8,149 nt of DNA from Tannerella sp. (GCA_031279875.1 JAITHS010000040.1:1-8149); one strand, 5' to 3'; counted from the stretch's first letter, positions 1-7,975 are shown. The notes: a model not told the origin generated them from the letters alone. Made by a program: numbers and translations.

Positions 1-29
1 TTAGTTTTTTACCTTATATTATTGCCGTT

Positions 30-55
30 TGATAGAAAATGGGCTTTGTCTATCA
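30..55. other. Small hairpin upstream of the operon promoter
   Basis: TGATAGA (30-36) is the exact reverse complement of TCTATCA (49-55), enclosing a 12-nt loop in which AAA and TTT could add pairs. No T-run follows on the plus strand, so it is a poor terminator. It could be the end of an upstream transcript or a protein-binding dyad far upstream of the promoter. Nothing in the window decides between these. Confidence 0.3.
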
Positions 56-104
56 CATATTAAGAATAATTATAAGCCACATAATCAAGCAGTTACCAAA
101 AAAC

Positions 105-132
105 ATGTTTTATAACATATAAAAATTGTTAT
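105..132. promoter_or_regulatory. Overlapping AT-rich dyads, possible operator
   Basis: ATGTT (105-109) pairs with AACAT (114-118), and ATAAC (112-116) pairs with GTTAT (128-132), so two short inverted repeats overlap just upstream of the A-run and the -7 element. The position suits a regulator binding site, as PUL operons are often controlled by a dedicated regulator. In DNA this AT-rich, short dyads also arise by chance, so this is only a candidate. No regulator gene is present in the window to pair with it. Confidence 0.25.
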
Positions 133-160
133 CAAAAAAAAAAAAAAACGTTTACCTTTG
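126..160 (+). promoter_or_regulatory. Bacteroidetes-type promoter for the SusC/D operon
   Basis: TACCTTTG at 153-160 matches the Bacteroidetes primary-sigma -7 consensus TAnnTTTG. A TTG at 126-128 could serve as the -33 element, but it lies 24 nt upstream of the -7 box, longer than the spacing of about 20 nt usually described, so the upstream half is weak. Transcription would begin some 5-8 nt past base 160, giving a leader of roughly 85 nt before the ATG at 253. The spacer is filled by a run of 15 adenines. This is the best promoter seen in the upstream region; no comparable match was noticed in the short gaps between the genes. Confidence 0.55.
134..148 (+). repeat. Poly-A tract (15 A) in the promoter spacer
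   Basis: Fifteen consecutive adenines lie between the candidate -33 and -7 elements, ending 4 nt before the -7 box. Such a tract bends DNA and can act as an upstream activating element. It can also slip during replication and change promoter spacing. The length in a single read or assembly may also be slightly inaccurate. Confidence 0.8.
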
Positions 161-189
161 CAGCGATTTATTAGGGCAAAGTTTTAACG

Positions 190-239
190 TGCCTCGATTT
201 TGTCTAAACAATCAAAGAAAAAATTAATGTTTAGAGGCA
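190..239 (+). promoter_or_regulatory. Interrupted inverted repeat in the SusC leader
   Basis: In the predicted 5' leader, TGCCT (190-194) can pair with AGGCA (235-239) and CTAAACA (204-210) with TGTTTAG (228-234). This gives a 12-bp two-part stem with a 9-nt one-sided bulge (195-203) and a 17-nt AT-rich loop. The stem ends 13 nt before the SusC ATG, so it could affect translation initiation or mRNA stability, or be an operator at the DNA level. It resembles no riboswitch class that I recognise. Confidence 0.35.
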
Positions 240-252
240 ACTATAATTAACT

Positions 253-3200
253 ATGACAAAAAAGAATTTATCATTACTAATGTGTTTACTTTTCTGTTTT
301 ATGCAAATAGCGGATGCGAAGGATCATAAAAATGATTCATATTCGGCCGATGCTATGCAGCAGAAAACAAAGTTGAAAGGCGTCGTTATGGACGAAGAAG
401 GCGAGCCGTTAGCCGGCGCGACAGTCCAGTTACAGGGAACGACACAAGGCGTGATAGCCGGTATAGACGGCGATTTTGAGTTTGATGTGCCATCGAAATG
501 CAAACTTGTTGTTTCGTACTTGGGATATGCGACGCAGATCATTGACTACAACGGCGAGAAAGAGTTAAAAATAACTCTCGTTTCGGACGAAAAGATGCTT
601 GAAGAAGTTGAAGTAGTCGCATTTTCAAAGCAAAAGAAAAGCAGCGTTGTCGCATCGATATCGACTGTTAAGCCGGCCGATCTCAAAGTACCGTCAAGCA
701 ACCTTACAACCGCCTTTGCGGGTCGTGTAGCAGGTCTTATCTCGTATCAGTTGAGCGGCGAGCCGGGTCAGGACAACGCGAGTTTCTTTATTCGCGGTAT
801 AACGACATTCGGTGCCGAAGCCAAGAAAAGTCCGTTGATATTGATCGACGGCATGGAAATGGGCGCCGACGAGCTTGCCCGTATCAATACCGACGACATC
901 GCCAGTTTTTCGATCTTGAAAGACGCATCGGCGACATCTCTTTACGGAGCGCGCGGAGCGAACGGTGTTATCATGGTAACAACAAAAGAAGGTAAAGTCG
1001 GTAAAGTAAAAGTACAGGCGCGCGTAGAAACATCATTCAGCAGCCCTACGTTTAGAACAAAAACGGCCGACCCCGTAACTTTTATGCGAATGCAGAACGA
1101 AGCCATTAAAACGCGCGACCCGCTTGCATTAACGCCATACACGGAAGAGAAAATAATCATGACCGAGCGCGGCATGTATCCCAACCTCTATCCGGCTACC
1201 GACTGGTATAATATTATGTTTGACGAAGTTGTACAAAACTATCGCGGAAATGTCAGTTTGAGCGGCGGCGGCGACATAGCACGTTATTATGTGGCATTCA
1301 ACGTATCGCAGGACAACGGTAATATTAAGGTAGATAAGCGAAACAATTTCAATTCAAACATCAACCTTTTGAAATACAACATCCGGTCGAACGTCAATAT
1401 CAACCTTACAAAGACGACCGAACTGATAGCCCGTTTAAACGTTATGTTCGACGAATATACAGGCCCTTACAATAGCGGCTCGGACATGTATAAAATGGTA
1501 ATGCACAGCAATCCGGTGTTGTTCAAACCTTATTATCAGCCCGATGAGTATTACTCGTATGCCAAACATATCCTTTTCGGAAACTATGGAACCGGAGGCT
1601 ATCTGAACCCTTATGCTCAAAGCCTCAAAGGATATAAGGATTACAGTAAAAATCAGGCACTTACACAGTTTGAGATAAAACAAAATTTGAGTATGCTTAC
1701 ACAAGGCCTCTCGGCAAGAGTGATGTTGAACATGGACAGATATTCGGATTTTACGGTTTACAGACAATATATTCCGTATTATTATAACATTTCTTCATAC
1801 GACAAGAGAACAAACGAATATAAACTGTCTCGTCTTGTAGTAGGCGACGAAGCCATCGACTATGCCGGCGGCACCCGCAATATCGAAACGGTGTTCTATC
1901 TCGAAAGCGCGGCGGAATATAATAACACTTTTGCCGATAAACATACTCTCGGAAGCATTCTTGTTTACACCATGCGCCAATCTAAGACCGGAAGCCCCAA
2001 TACTCTTCAACTCGGTCTTCCACACCGCAACATCAGTTTTTCGGGACGTCTGTCATACGACTACGACAAGCGTTATTTCATCGAAGGCTCGTTCGGATAC
2101 AACGGTTCGGAGCGTTTTGCCAAAAAGAAACGTTACGGCTTTTTCCCCGCTCTGGCAGGAGGCTGGTTGCTCTCAAACGAAACGTTCTGGGAACCGCTTA
2201 AACAGACAATACCTGTACTCAAACTCAAAGGCTCTTACGGAATAGTAGGTCAGGACGCCATAGGCAGCGACTACGACCGCTTTTACTATCTGTCGCAGGT
2301 TGACATAATAGGCAGAGAAATCAACTGGGGCGAAAACATGGGATATAACCCCGGCGGTTGGCTGATTTCACGCTACGGCAACGACCAGATAGGCTGGGAA
2401 ACGGCTTACATGTCAAATATCGGTTTTGAATTTGAAACCAAATTAGGACTTTCCGGTATGATAGAATATTATCATCAGAGACGCGAAAATATTCTTATAG
2501 ACCGTATAATTCCCAAAACGATGGGCATTTTGCCTCAGGTGAAAGCAAATCTCGGCGTAGGACAGTCGCAAGGCATAGATATGGAAATGCAATACGAGAA
2601 ATCCATCAACAAAGACTTGTGGTTTTCGGGACGCGGCACATTCACGCTCACAAAATCGAAAGTGCTGGAATGGGAAGAACCCGACTATTCGGCCACGCCG
2701 TGGATGTCGAGAGTAGGCCGTTCAAACTCTCAATGGTGGGGCTATATAGCAGAACGACTGTTTATTGACGACGAAGAAGCGGCTAACTCGCCTACACAGT
2801 TCGGCAAATACGGCGCCGGCGACATCAAATATCGCGACGTTAACGGCGACGGCAAAATATCATCCTTCGACAGAGTGCCGATAGGCTATCCCACAGAGCC
2901 GGAAATAAACTTCGGTTTCGGACTTTCGGCAGGATATAAAGGCTTTGATGTAAACTTCTATTTCACCGGACAAGCACGCAAATCGTTCTGGATAAATGCA
3001 GGCAATTCGGGCGACGACGGTTTAGACGGAATACATCCTTTCGTAAATCAGACTACGGTATTGCAAGTTATAGCCGACAGTTACTGGTCGGAAACAAACC
3101 GCGACCCGTATGCTTTCTGGCCGCGACTTTCCAACACTGTTTTGGAAAATAATAACCAAACAAGTACATGGTTTATGCAGGACGCTACTTTTATGCGCCT

Positions 3201-3399
3201 CAATACTACGGAAATAGGATATACTTTACCCGAAAAATTGACGCAAAAACTGCGTATCTCCAACTTCCGCATATATGCCAGCGGTCAGAAACTGCTCAAC
3301 TTCTCATCGTTCAAACTTTGGGATCCCGAACAGGGCGGTAACGGACTCGGTTATCCTCTGCAAAGAGTTATTAATATAGGAATAACATTAAGTTTATAA
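253..3399 (+). CDS. SusC/RagA-family TonB-linked outer-membrane transporter
   Basis: This is a 1048-residue TonB-dependent outer-membrane channel of the SusC/RagA family, which imports oligosaccharides (or peptides) captured by its SusD partner. A type I signal peptide is visible, with a hydrophobic core at about residues 5-20 and likely cleavage after ADA (20-22). Next come a carboxypeptidase D regulatory-like beta-sandwich (about 41-111), a TonB-box-like segment EEVEVVAF (117-124) and the plug domain, with ILIDG (196-200) and the family signature DASATSLYGARGANGV (about 224-239). The remainder is the 22-strand-type barrel. The acidic, Gly-rich segment DVNGDGKISSFD (862-873) is a common SusC loop that may bind calcium. 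Length is normal for the family, and there is no N-terminal STN domain, so signalling to an anti-sigma factor is not indicated. The C-terminus is ...GITLSL, ending in Leu rather than the commoner Phe. It is the first gene of a four-gene operon, 17 nt upstream of its SusD partner. The chosen Met gives a complete signal peptide. The substrate cannot be read from sequence. Confidence 0.97.
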   Translation: MTKKNLSLLMCLLFCFMQIADAKDHKNDSYSADAMQQKTKLKGVVMDEEGEPLAGATVQLQGTTQGVIAGIDGDFEFDVPSKCKLVVSYLGYATQIIDYNGEKELKITLVSDEKMLEEVEVVAFSKQKKSSVVASISTVKPADLKVPSSNLTTAFAGRVAGLISYQLSGEPGQDNASFFIRGITTFGAEAKKSPLILIDGMEMGADELARINTDDIASFSILKDASATSLYGARGANGVIMVTTKEGKVGKVKVQARVETSFSSPTFRTKTADPVTFMRMQNEAIKTRDPLALTPYTEEKIIMTERGMYPNLYPATDWYNIMFDEVVQNYRGNVSLSGGGDIARYYVAFNVSQDNGNIKVDKRNNFNSNINLLKYNIRSNVNINLTKTTELIARLNVMFDEYTGPYNSGSDMYKMVMHSNPVLFKPYYQPDEYYSYAKHILFGNYGTGGYLNPYAQSLKGYKDYSKNQALTQFEIKQNLSMLTQGLSARVMLNMDRYSDFTVYRQYIPYYYNISSYDKRTNEYKLSRLVVGDEAIDYAGGTRNIETVFYLESAAEYNNTFADKHTLGSILVYTMRQSKTGSPNTLQLGLPHRNISFSGRLSYDYDKRYFIEGSFGYNGSERFAKKKRYGFFPALAGGWLLSNETFWEPLKQTIPVLKLKGSYGIVGQDAIGSDYDRFYYLSQVDIIGREINWGENMGYNPGGWLISRYGNDQIGWETAYMSNIGFEFETKLGLSGMIEYYHQRRENILIDRIIPKTMGILPQVKANLGVGQSQGIDMEMQYEKSINKDLWFSGRGTFTLTKSKVLEWEEPDYSATPWMSRVGRSNSQWWGYIAERLFIDDEEAANSPTQFGKYGAGDIKYRDVNGDGKISSFDRVPIGYPTEPEINFGFGLSAGYKGFDVNFYFTGQARKSFWINAGNSGDDGLDGIHPFVNQTTVLQVIADSYWSETNRDPYAFWPRLSNTVLENNNQTSTWFMQDATFMRLNTTEIGYTLPEKLTQKLRISNFRIYASGQKLLNFSSFKLWDPEQGGNGLGYPLQRVINIGITLSL

Positions 3400-3416
3400 T
3401 TATAAATCAAATAGAT

Positions 3417-5342
3417 ATGAAATCAATAATAAAAATATTCGGCGCTTTGAGCATTTCTTTGATGGCTTTGATGGTAGCAAGTTGCGATTACCTTGATGTG
3501 GTACCCGACAACATCAGAACCGTAGATGATATTTTTGCCGACAGATATACAACCGAAGCCATGCTGGCTACATGCTATTGGGGATTTCCCAAATCGGCAG
3601 GATGGAACGAAAACCCCGCATTTTTCGGCTCAATGGAAACATGCTTCAATACTTATCAGCAAACCAGCAACGGAATGCAGTGGGGGCTTGGTTTAATAAG
3701 CGCTACCAATGTCAGAATCGATTACTGGGGCAACAACAGCGACTATATCAGGTCGCTCTATGCCGGTATCCGCGACTGTAATACGTTTATGGACAATGTG
3801 ATGGGAGTACCCGATCTGCGGACATACGAGAAAAACAGAATGTTTAACGAAGCAAAATTAATAAAAGCATTCATGCACTTTTATCTTCTTAAATATTACG
3901 GCCCGATATGTCCTTTGCGCGAAAGCCCGCCCGTAAGCGAATCAACACGTGGCGTGCGCGTTTACCGCGAAAAAGTCGATGACTGTTTCAATTACGTACT
4001 GCAACTTATCAACGAAGTAATAGAAAGCAATGCGCTGCCGTTGCAAATTGTAAATACCAATCAGGAGTTGGGACGTTTCACCAATGCTTTCGCTTATACC
4101 TTTAAAGCCTTTGTACTGACATATTGGGCAAGTCCGCTTTTTAACGGTAACACCGATTACAACTCTTTCTTAGACCACAACGGCGAACCGTTTTTCAACC
4201 AAACTTATGACCCCAAACGCTGGGACGACGCTGCCGCAGCATGTATCAAAGCAGTAGAAATATGTACCGAAGCAGGACACCGGCTTTATCAAACCACAGA
4301 CTATTCGGGCAAATCGCCGTCGGATAATATCCTGCTCGTACAAACCCTCCGCAATGCCGTTACCGAAAGATGGAACCCCGAAATAATATGGGGTAATTCG
4401 TCATATATGGCAACTTACGGTCGAATACAGCAGTGCGCTCTGCCGCGCCTCGAACAAGCCAGCTCGCAAACCACAAACGGCAATTTCAGTGTTCCGCTTC
4501 ATATCGTCGATCTGTTCTACACCAAAAACGGCCTTCCAATCGAAAACGACCCCGAATATGATATGAAAAACCATTATGCCACACGGGTAGGCGATGACGC
4601 ACATGCCGAATACATAGCCAAAGGCGAGACTACGGCGGCGATGAACTTCGACCGCGAGCCGCGTTTTTACTCAACTCTGGGCTTCGACAGAGGTATCTGG
4701 TGGGGTAATCATGCCAACAACTATCCCGACAACGCCACCGAGTCAAAATATCCCAAAGGACGTTTGAACGAATATTCGTCGGTTTTCAATTACGATTCGT
4801 ATAACACGACAGGTTACTGGCCGAAAAAATTAGTACATCTCCTTACTGCCTATCGTAATGCAAATGACATATTTACGGAAAGTTACCCATGGCCTGATTT
4901 CCGTTTTGCCGACCTGCTACTGATTACTGCCGAAGCCATCAACGAATCGAAAGGACCCGTAAGCGAAGTATTCGATTATATTGACCTCGTAAGGCAACGC
5001 GCCGGTTTGAACGGCGTCGTAGAGAGCTGGAAAAAATCAGACCAACCCGATTATCCGACTGCAAGTAAAGACAATCTGCGAAATATCATCAGGCGCGAAC
5101 GTCAAGTCGAATTTGCTTGCGAAGGTATCAATTATTGGGACAGCCACCGTTGGAAAACAGCAATGAGAGAACAAGGCAATCTCATTGTGCAGGGCTGGAA
5201 TATAAGAGGAGAAAACGCTACCGACTATTATGTGCCGACAACGTATTACACCAAAAGATTTACTTTCCGCGAATATCTTGCTCCGATACCTGAATATGAA
5301 ATTATCAATAATCCCAATCTGATACAGAACCCGGGATGGTAA
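3417..5342 (+). CDS. SusD/RagB-family outer-membrane substrate-binding lipoprotein
   Basis: This is the 641-residue lipoprotein partner of the preceding SusC. In this family SusD caps the SusC barrel on the cell surface and captures the ligand for import. The N-terminus is a lipoprotein signal with lipobox VASC and lipidated Cys23, followed by the family-typical DYLDVVPDN. The first ~230 mature residues fit the SusD-like N-terminal helical (TPR-like) region. The C-terminal half carries the hallmark RRERQVEFACEGINYWD (559-575), followed by SHRW, and the protein ends in PIPEYEIINNP...QNPGW, the classic SusD tail. Both ends are present, so it is intact and somewhat longer than the 500-600 residues usual for the family. 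Many aromatic residues are present, but which ones bind ligand cannot be assigned. The 17-nt gap to SusC and 38-nt gap to the next gene support co-transcription. The sugar (or peptide) specificity is unknown. Confidence 0.97.
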   Translation: MKSIIKIFGALSISLMALMVASCDYLDVVPDNIRTVDDIFADRYTTEAMLATCYWGFPKSAGWNENPAFFGSMETCFNTYQQTSNGMQWGLGLISATNVRIDYWGNNSDYIRSLYAGIRDCNTFMDNVMGVPDLRTYEKNRMFNEAKLIKAFMHFYLLKYYGPICPLRESPPVSESTRGVRVYREKVDDCFNYVLQLINEVIESNALPLQIVNTNQELGRFTNAFAYTFKAFVLTYWASPLFNGNTDYNSFLDHNGEPFFNQTYDPKRWDDAAAACIKAVEICTEAGHRLYQTTDYSGKSPSDNILLVQTLRNAVTERWNPEIIWGNSSYMATYGRIQQCALPRLEQASSQTTNGNFSVPLHIVDLFYTKNGLPIENDPEYDMKNHYATRVGDDAHAEYIAKGETTAAMNFDREPRFYSTLGFDRGIWWGNHANNYPDNATESKYPKGRLNEYSSVFNYDSYNTTGYWPKKLVHLLTAYRNANDIFTESYPWPDFRFADLLLITAEAINESKGPVSEVFDYIDLVRQRAGLNGVVESWKKSDQPDYPTASKDNLRNIIRRERQVEFACEGINYWDSHRWKTAMREQGNLIVQGWNIRGENATDYYVPTTYYTKRFTFREYLAPIPEYEIINNPNLIQNPGW

Positions 5343-5380
5343 AAATTAAACGTTATTAAAAATTTTTAAAAAGTTAGATT

Positions 5381-6556
5381 ATGAAAATAAAAAATTTTAT
5401 TATATCATTTGCGTTACTGCTTGGTTTGATAGCTTGCGAAGACAAAAAGCTCGAACCGATAAGCGCAAGTCTCGGTAAGCCGGGTAAAGTTACCGTCAAC
5501 GAAAAAACCGAGTTGCCCGGAGGCGTAAAAATAAAATACACCATACCAAACGTAGAAGATATACTGTCTGTAAAAGCCGTATATACCCTGTCGAACGGTA
5601 AACAAATGGAAAGAGACGCATCTTTCTTTGTAAACACGCTTGAGATACTCGGTTATAACGACACGAAACAACATTCTATCGACCTATATACAATCAATCG
5701 CGCACAGGAGAAATCCGATCCCGTAACAGTAACATTCACTCCTCTCGAACCGCCTCTTGCCGGTATTCAACGCTCAATTGATATCCTCGCCTGCTTTGGC
5801 GGCGCAGAATATCGCTGGCAAAACGAACACGAGTATCCCATTAATCTGGAATTTTTCTCCAACGACTCATTAGGCGAATTGAAATTGCAGGAAATAATCA
5901 CGTCCGTAATGACGGAATCAAACCGCAAATTACGTGGTTACGACTCGCTGCCGCGTATCTTTGCCCTCGTTGCCCGCGATAACTACGGCAATCAAACCGA
6001 TACCATCAAACGGGAAATAAGACCTTTCTGGGAAGAGCGTTTCGATTATAAGAAAATGACGGTCATGCGCCTCAACAACGACGCTAATTTCCAAAACTGG
6101 GAAGGTACCGACTATTATCTGATCGACAACGATAAAAGTACTTTCGGACATTCGCCTGCAAACTCTCTTCCGGCGCCGTTTACAATCGACATGGGACAGG
6201 TAGGGCAAATAAGCCGCATCGTGTTTTTTAACCGTCATTTCAACAATTCGTACTTCTCATGGGGTAATCCGAAAGATATTGAAATATACGGCCGAAGAGA
6301 ACGACCCTCGCAAAGCGGCGATTGGAGCGAATGGGGTGAACCTATCATCGTTGACCAACTACGCAAACCGTCGGGATTGCCCAGCGGTACCGACAGCGAC
6401 GAAGATGTGGCATACGCCGAATCAGGCTTTACCTTCGATTTCCCGATTGATATTGAGCCGCTTCGCTATATAAGAGTGAAAATACTCTCTACTCAAACAG
6501 GCCCGACTTATACCCATCCGGCAGAAGTTATGATTTACGGACAAATAGAAAAATAA
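5381..6556 (+). CDS. DUF4959-DUF5126-DUF5000 domain surface lipoprotein
   Basis: This 391-residue lipoprotein has lipobox LIAC with lipidated Cys19, followed by EDKK. Acidic residues just after the Cys favour surface export in Bacteroidetes. Three modules can be recognised by pattern. A DUF4959-like region (about 20-122) has LGKPGKVTV and the later PGGVKIKYTIP, a fibronectin-like beta fold. A DUF5126-like region (about 124-226) has IFALVARDNYGNQTDTI. A C-terminal DUF5000-like region (about 240-388) has DNDKSTFGHS, PFTIDMGQVGQISRIVFFNR and WGNPKDIEIYG, which looks like a divergent F5/8 type C galactose-binding-like fold. These families have no proven activity and occur almost always beside SusC/SusD pairs. 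The inferred role is a surface glycan-binding protein that helps feed the SusC/D complex, in the position of SusE. No catalytic motif is visible. The family assignment is by recognition, not a profile search. Confidence 0.88.
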   Translation: MKIKNFIISFALLLGLIACEDKKLEPISASLGKPGKVTVNEKTELPGGVKIKYTIPNVEDILSVKAVYTLSNGKQMERDASFFVNTLEILGYNDTKQHSIDLYTINRAQEKSDPVTVTFTPLEPPLAGIQRSIDILACFGGAEYRWQNEHEYPINLEFFSNDSLGELKLQEIITSVMTESNRKLRGYDSLPRIFALVARDNYGNQTDTIKREIRPFWEERFDYKKMTVMRLNNDANFQNWEGTDYYLIDNDKSTFGHSPANSLPAPFTIDMGQVGQISRIVFFNRHFNNSYFSWGNPKDIEIYGRRERPSQSGDWSEWGEPIIVDQLRKPSGLPSGTDSDEDVAYAESGFTFDFPIDIEPLRYIRVKILSTQTGPTYTHPAEVMIYGQIEK

Positions 6557-6574
6557 CCAAATATTTAAATTAAG

Positions 6575-7702
6575 ATGAAAAAAATATTTAACAAAATTAC
6601 AATATCGGCGCTCGCATCGCTAACGTTAGTCGCGTGTGAAGGCATGATGGATATACATAAAGAGTATGTCGAAAACGGAGAAATAATCTATTCGCCGCAA
6701 CCCGATTCGATATCTTTTATTGCCGGAAAAGAAAGAATAAGATTCGACTGTTTCCTGAAAAACTCGCCTAACGTGAAGACGATAGATGTGTTCTGGAACT
6801 CAAAAAGAGATTCCATGATAATACCAGTATCTCCAACTTCCGAACGCGATTCGTTTACTTTTATTATTCCTAATCTGATCGAACAGTCTTATACTTTCGA
6901 CGTCAGGACTACCGACAATTTCGGACACAGATCGCTGTGGAAAAGCGACTTTGGTAATTCTTACGGCGCCGGTTACGAGAAAGTAATCTTTAACCGACGT
7001 GTCAAAGATGTTGCATTATCGGAATACGGAGGCGAAGTGAACTGGTTAGCAAAAGCCGACGGTCTGGTAAGAGTAGAAGTAAAATACACTAAAACAGACG
7101 GTTCCGAAGGGCTTGTTAAAACTGACGGCGAACAATCAACCTCGTCGCTGCCCGACGCCAAAGCAGGTACGAATTTTCAATATCGCTCGGCTTACATCCC
7201 CGAAGAGGCCTCTATCGATACTTTCTTTCTCGACTGGGTAACGTCGGAATCTACATTCCCGACGATGTTTGCCTACGACCGCAGTCTTTGGACGGTATTG
7301 GCATGTTCCGACGAGCGCGTTGACGACGGCGGCGGCAAAAATATGATAATCGACGGCAAGATAGATACGTACTGGCATTCGCAGTGGGGTCCCGATATGC
7401 CGCTGCCGCACTGGATACTCATCGACCTCTCAAAACCTATCAACGCAATCGGCTTCAGATTTCTCTCCCGCAGCGGAACTACCGACAATAAGGATATCGA
7501 AATCTATATGGGTAATACTCCCGACGCCGACGCTACCGATTGGGTGAAAGTAGGAGAATTATACGACATGTCAAAAACCGAAAACGACATTCCTTCACTC
7601 GACGCTTCGTTTAAAGGTCGCTACATTAAACTGCTGTTTATCGGCAGCAACCGCGGCCCGTTTACTAACTGCGCCGAGTTTTATGTCGTCGGCGGAGCGT
7701 AA
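6575..7702 (+). CDS. DUF4998 and F5/8 type C (discoidin-like) surface lipoprotein
   Basis: This 375-residue lipoprotein has lipobox LVAC with lipidated Cys21. The mature start, with MDIHKEYVENGEIIYSPQPD (25-44), is typical of DUF4998, which extends to about residue 225 and includes a DVFWNSKRDSM stretch and the closing YRSAYIPEEASIDTFF. The C-terminal ~145 residues (about 231-373) form an F5/8 type C/discoidin-like domain: DRSLWTVLACSDE, the acidic/Gly segment and IIDGKIDTYWHSQW (258-271), then PHWILIDLSKP and a final RYIKLLF...AEFYVVGG strand. Such domains commonly bind sugars, often with calcium. It begins 18 nt after the previous gene and is the last gene of the operon. The inferred role is a second surface glycan-binding protein, comparable in position to SusF. 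No enzyme motif is present. The stop at 7700-7702 directly precedes a repeat-rich region, but the terminal beta strand is complete, so the gene is not truncated. Confidence 0.9.
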   Translation: MKKIFNKITISALASLTLVACEGMMDIHKEYVENGEIIYSPQPDSISFIAGKERIRFDCFLKNSPNVKTIDVFWNSKRDSMIIPVSPTSERDSFTFIIPNLIEQSYTFDVRTTDNFGHRSLWKSDFGNSYGAGYEKVIFNRRVKDVALSEYGGEVNWLAKADGLVRVEVKYTKTDGSEGLVKTDGEQSTSSLPDAKAGTNFQYRSAYIPEEASIDTFFLDWVTSESTFPTMFAYDRSLWTVLACSDERVDDGGGKNMIIDGKIDTYWHSQWGPDMPLPHWILIDLSKPINAIGFRFLSRSGTTDNKDIEIYMGNTPDADATDWVKVGELYDMSKTENDIPSLDASFKGRYIKLLFIGSNRGPFTNCAEFYVVGGA

Positions 7703-7710
7703 AGGATGTT

Positions 7711-7749
7711 CAAACCCTTGCAGCGGTTTTAAACCCTGCAAGCGGTTTG
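7711..7749 (+). terminator. Strong bulged hairpin after the operon, possible terminator
   Basis: Eight bases after the last stop codon, three stacked segments pair: CAAACC (7711-7716) with GGTTTG (7744-7749), CTTGCAG (7717-7723) with CTGCAAG (7736-7742), and GGTT (7725-7728) with AACC (7732-7735). Together they form a 17-bp stem with single-base bulges at 7724 and 7743 and a TTA loop. The position suits operon termination or 3'-end protection. The purine-rich sequence that follows has no T-run, so it is not a classical intrinsic terminator. It may instead be one more copy of an interspersed palindrome. Confidence 0.45.
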
Positions 7750-7750
7750 G

Positions 7751-7774
7751 AGAAGGCAGAAGGCAGAAGAAGGC
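7751..7774 (+). repeat. AGAAGGC heptamer tandem repeat
   Basis: The heptamer AGAAGGC occurs at 7751-7757, 7758-7764 and 7768-7774, with a 3-nt AGA insertion before the third copy; a decayed AAAAGG follows. It lies between the post-operon hairpin and the compound palindrome. No coding role is apparent. Confidence 0.75.
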
Positions 7775-7785
7775 AAAAGGTACCA

Positions 7786-7856
7786 CGTCATTGCGAGGTA
7801 CGAAGCAATCCAGAAAACAGAAAATACGCTGGATTGCTTCGTACCTCGCAATGACG
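7786..7856. repeat. 71-bp perfect palindrome, copy 1
   Basis: A 28-bp left arm (7786-7813) beginning CGTCATTGCGAGGTACGAAG is the exact reverse complement of the right arm (7829-7856), around a 15-nt loop (7814-7828). It would form a very stable hairpin in RNA or single-stranded DNA. A 33-nt tail (7857-7889), ending in another inverted copy of the 13-mer, completes the 104-bp unit. Open reading frames across it are by-products of the repeat. Confidence 0.95.
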
Positions 7857-7904
7857 AATGCCCGGTGCGTTAATACCCTCGCAATGACGCAGTTAAGTAA
7901 AAAA

Positions 7905-7975
7905 CGTCATTGCGAGGTACGAAGCAATCCAGGAAACAGGAAATACGCTGGATTGCTTCGTTCCTCGCAATGACG
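7905..7975. repeat. 71-bp palindrome, copy 2 (one arm mismatch)
   Basis: The left arm (7905-7932) is identical to that of copy 1. The right arm (7948-7975) differs at one base, 7962, leaving a T-T mismatch opposite 7918. The loop (7933-7947) differs from copy 1 at two bases. A 33-nt tail (7976-8008) parallels the tail of copy 1 with seven differences. The copies are in direct orientation, with starts 119 nt apart. Confidence 0.95.

Noticed and set aside
1..60. Tail of an upstream gene or a short minus-strand peptide gene
   Set aside because: All frames in this stretch contain early stops; the longest minus-strand frame is about 15 codons with a GTG start and an in-frame stop just before it.
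324..2025. Several minus-strand open frames of 70-110 codons across susC
   Set aside because: They oppose a continuous, clearly conserved SusC reading frame, have no recognisable domains or promoters, and are explained by codon bias of the sense strand.
1862..2245. 127-codon plus-strand frame within susC
   Set aside because: It lies wholly inside the SusC coding region in another frame, has low-complexity composition and no domain; it is a shadow of the real gene.
862..3399. Dockerin domain in SusC suggested by DVNGDGKISSFD at residues 862-873
   Set aside because: Only one such segment is present, and it matches a common loop of SusC-family barrels, not a duplicated dockerin.
7683..7973. 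Plus-strand 96-codon open frame reading through the end of the last gene and both palindromes
   Set aside because: It starts inside the final codons of the DUF4998 lipoprotein and is made mostly of the two palindromic repeats (the SLRGTKQS- and HCEVRSNP-like peptides). Such peptides are typical artefacts of this repeat class; there is no start signal or domain.
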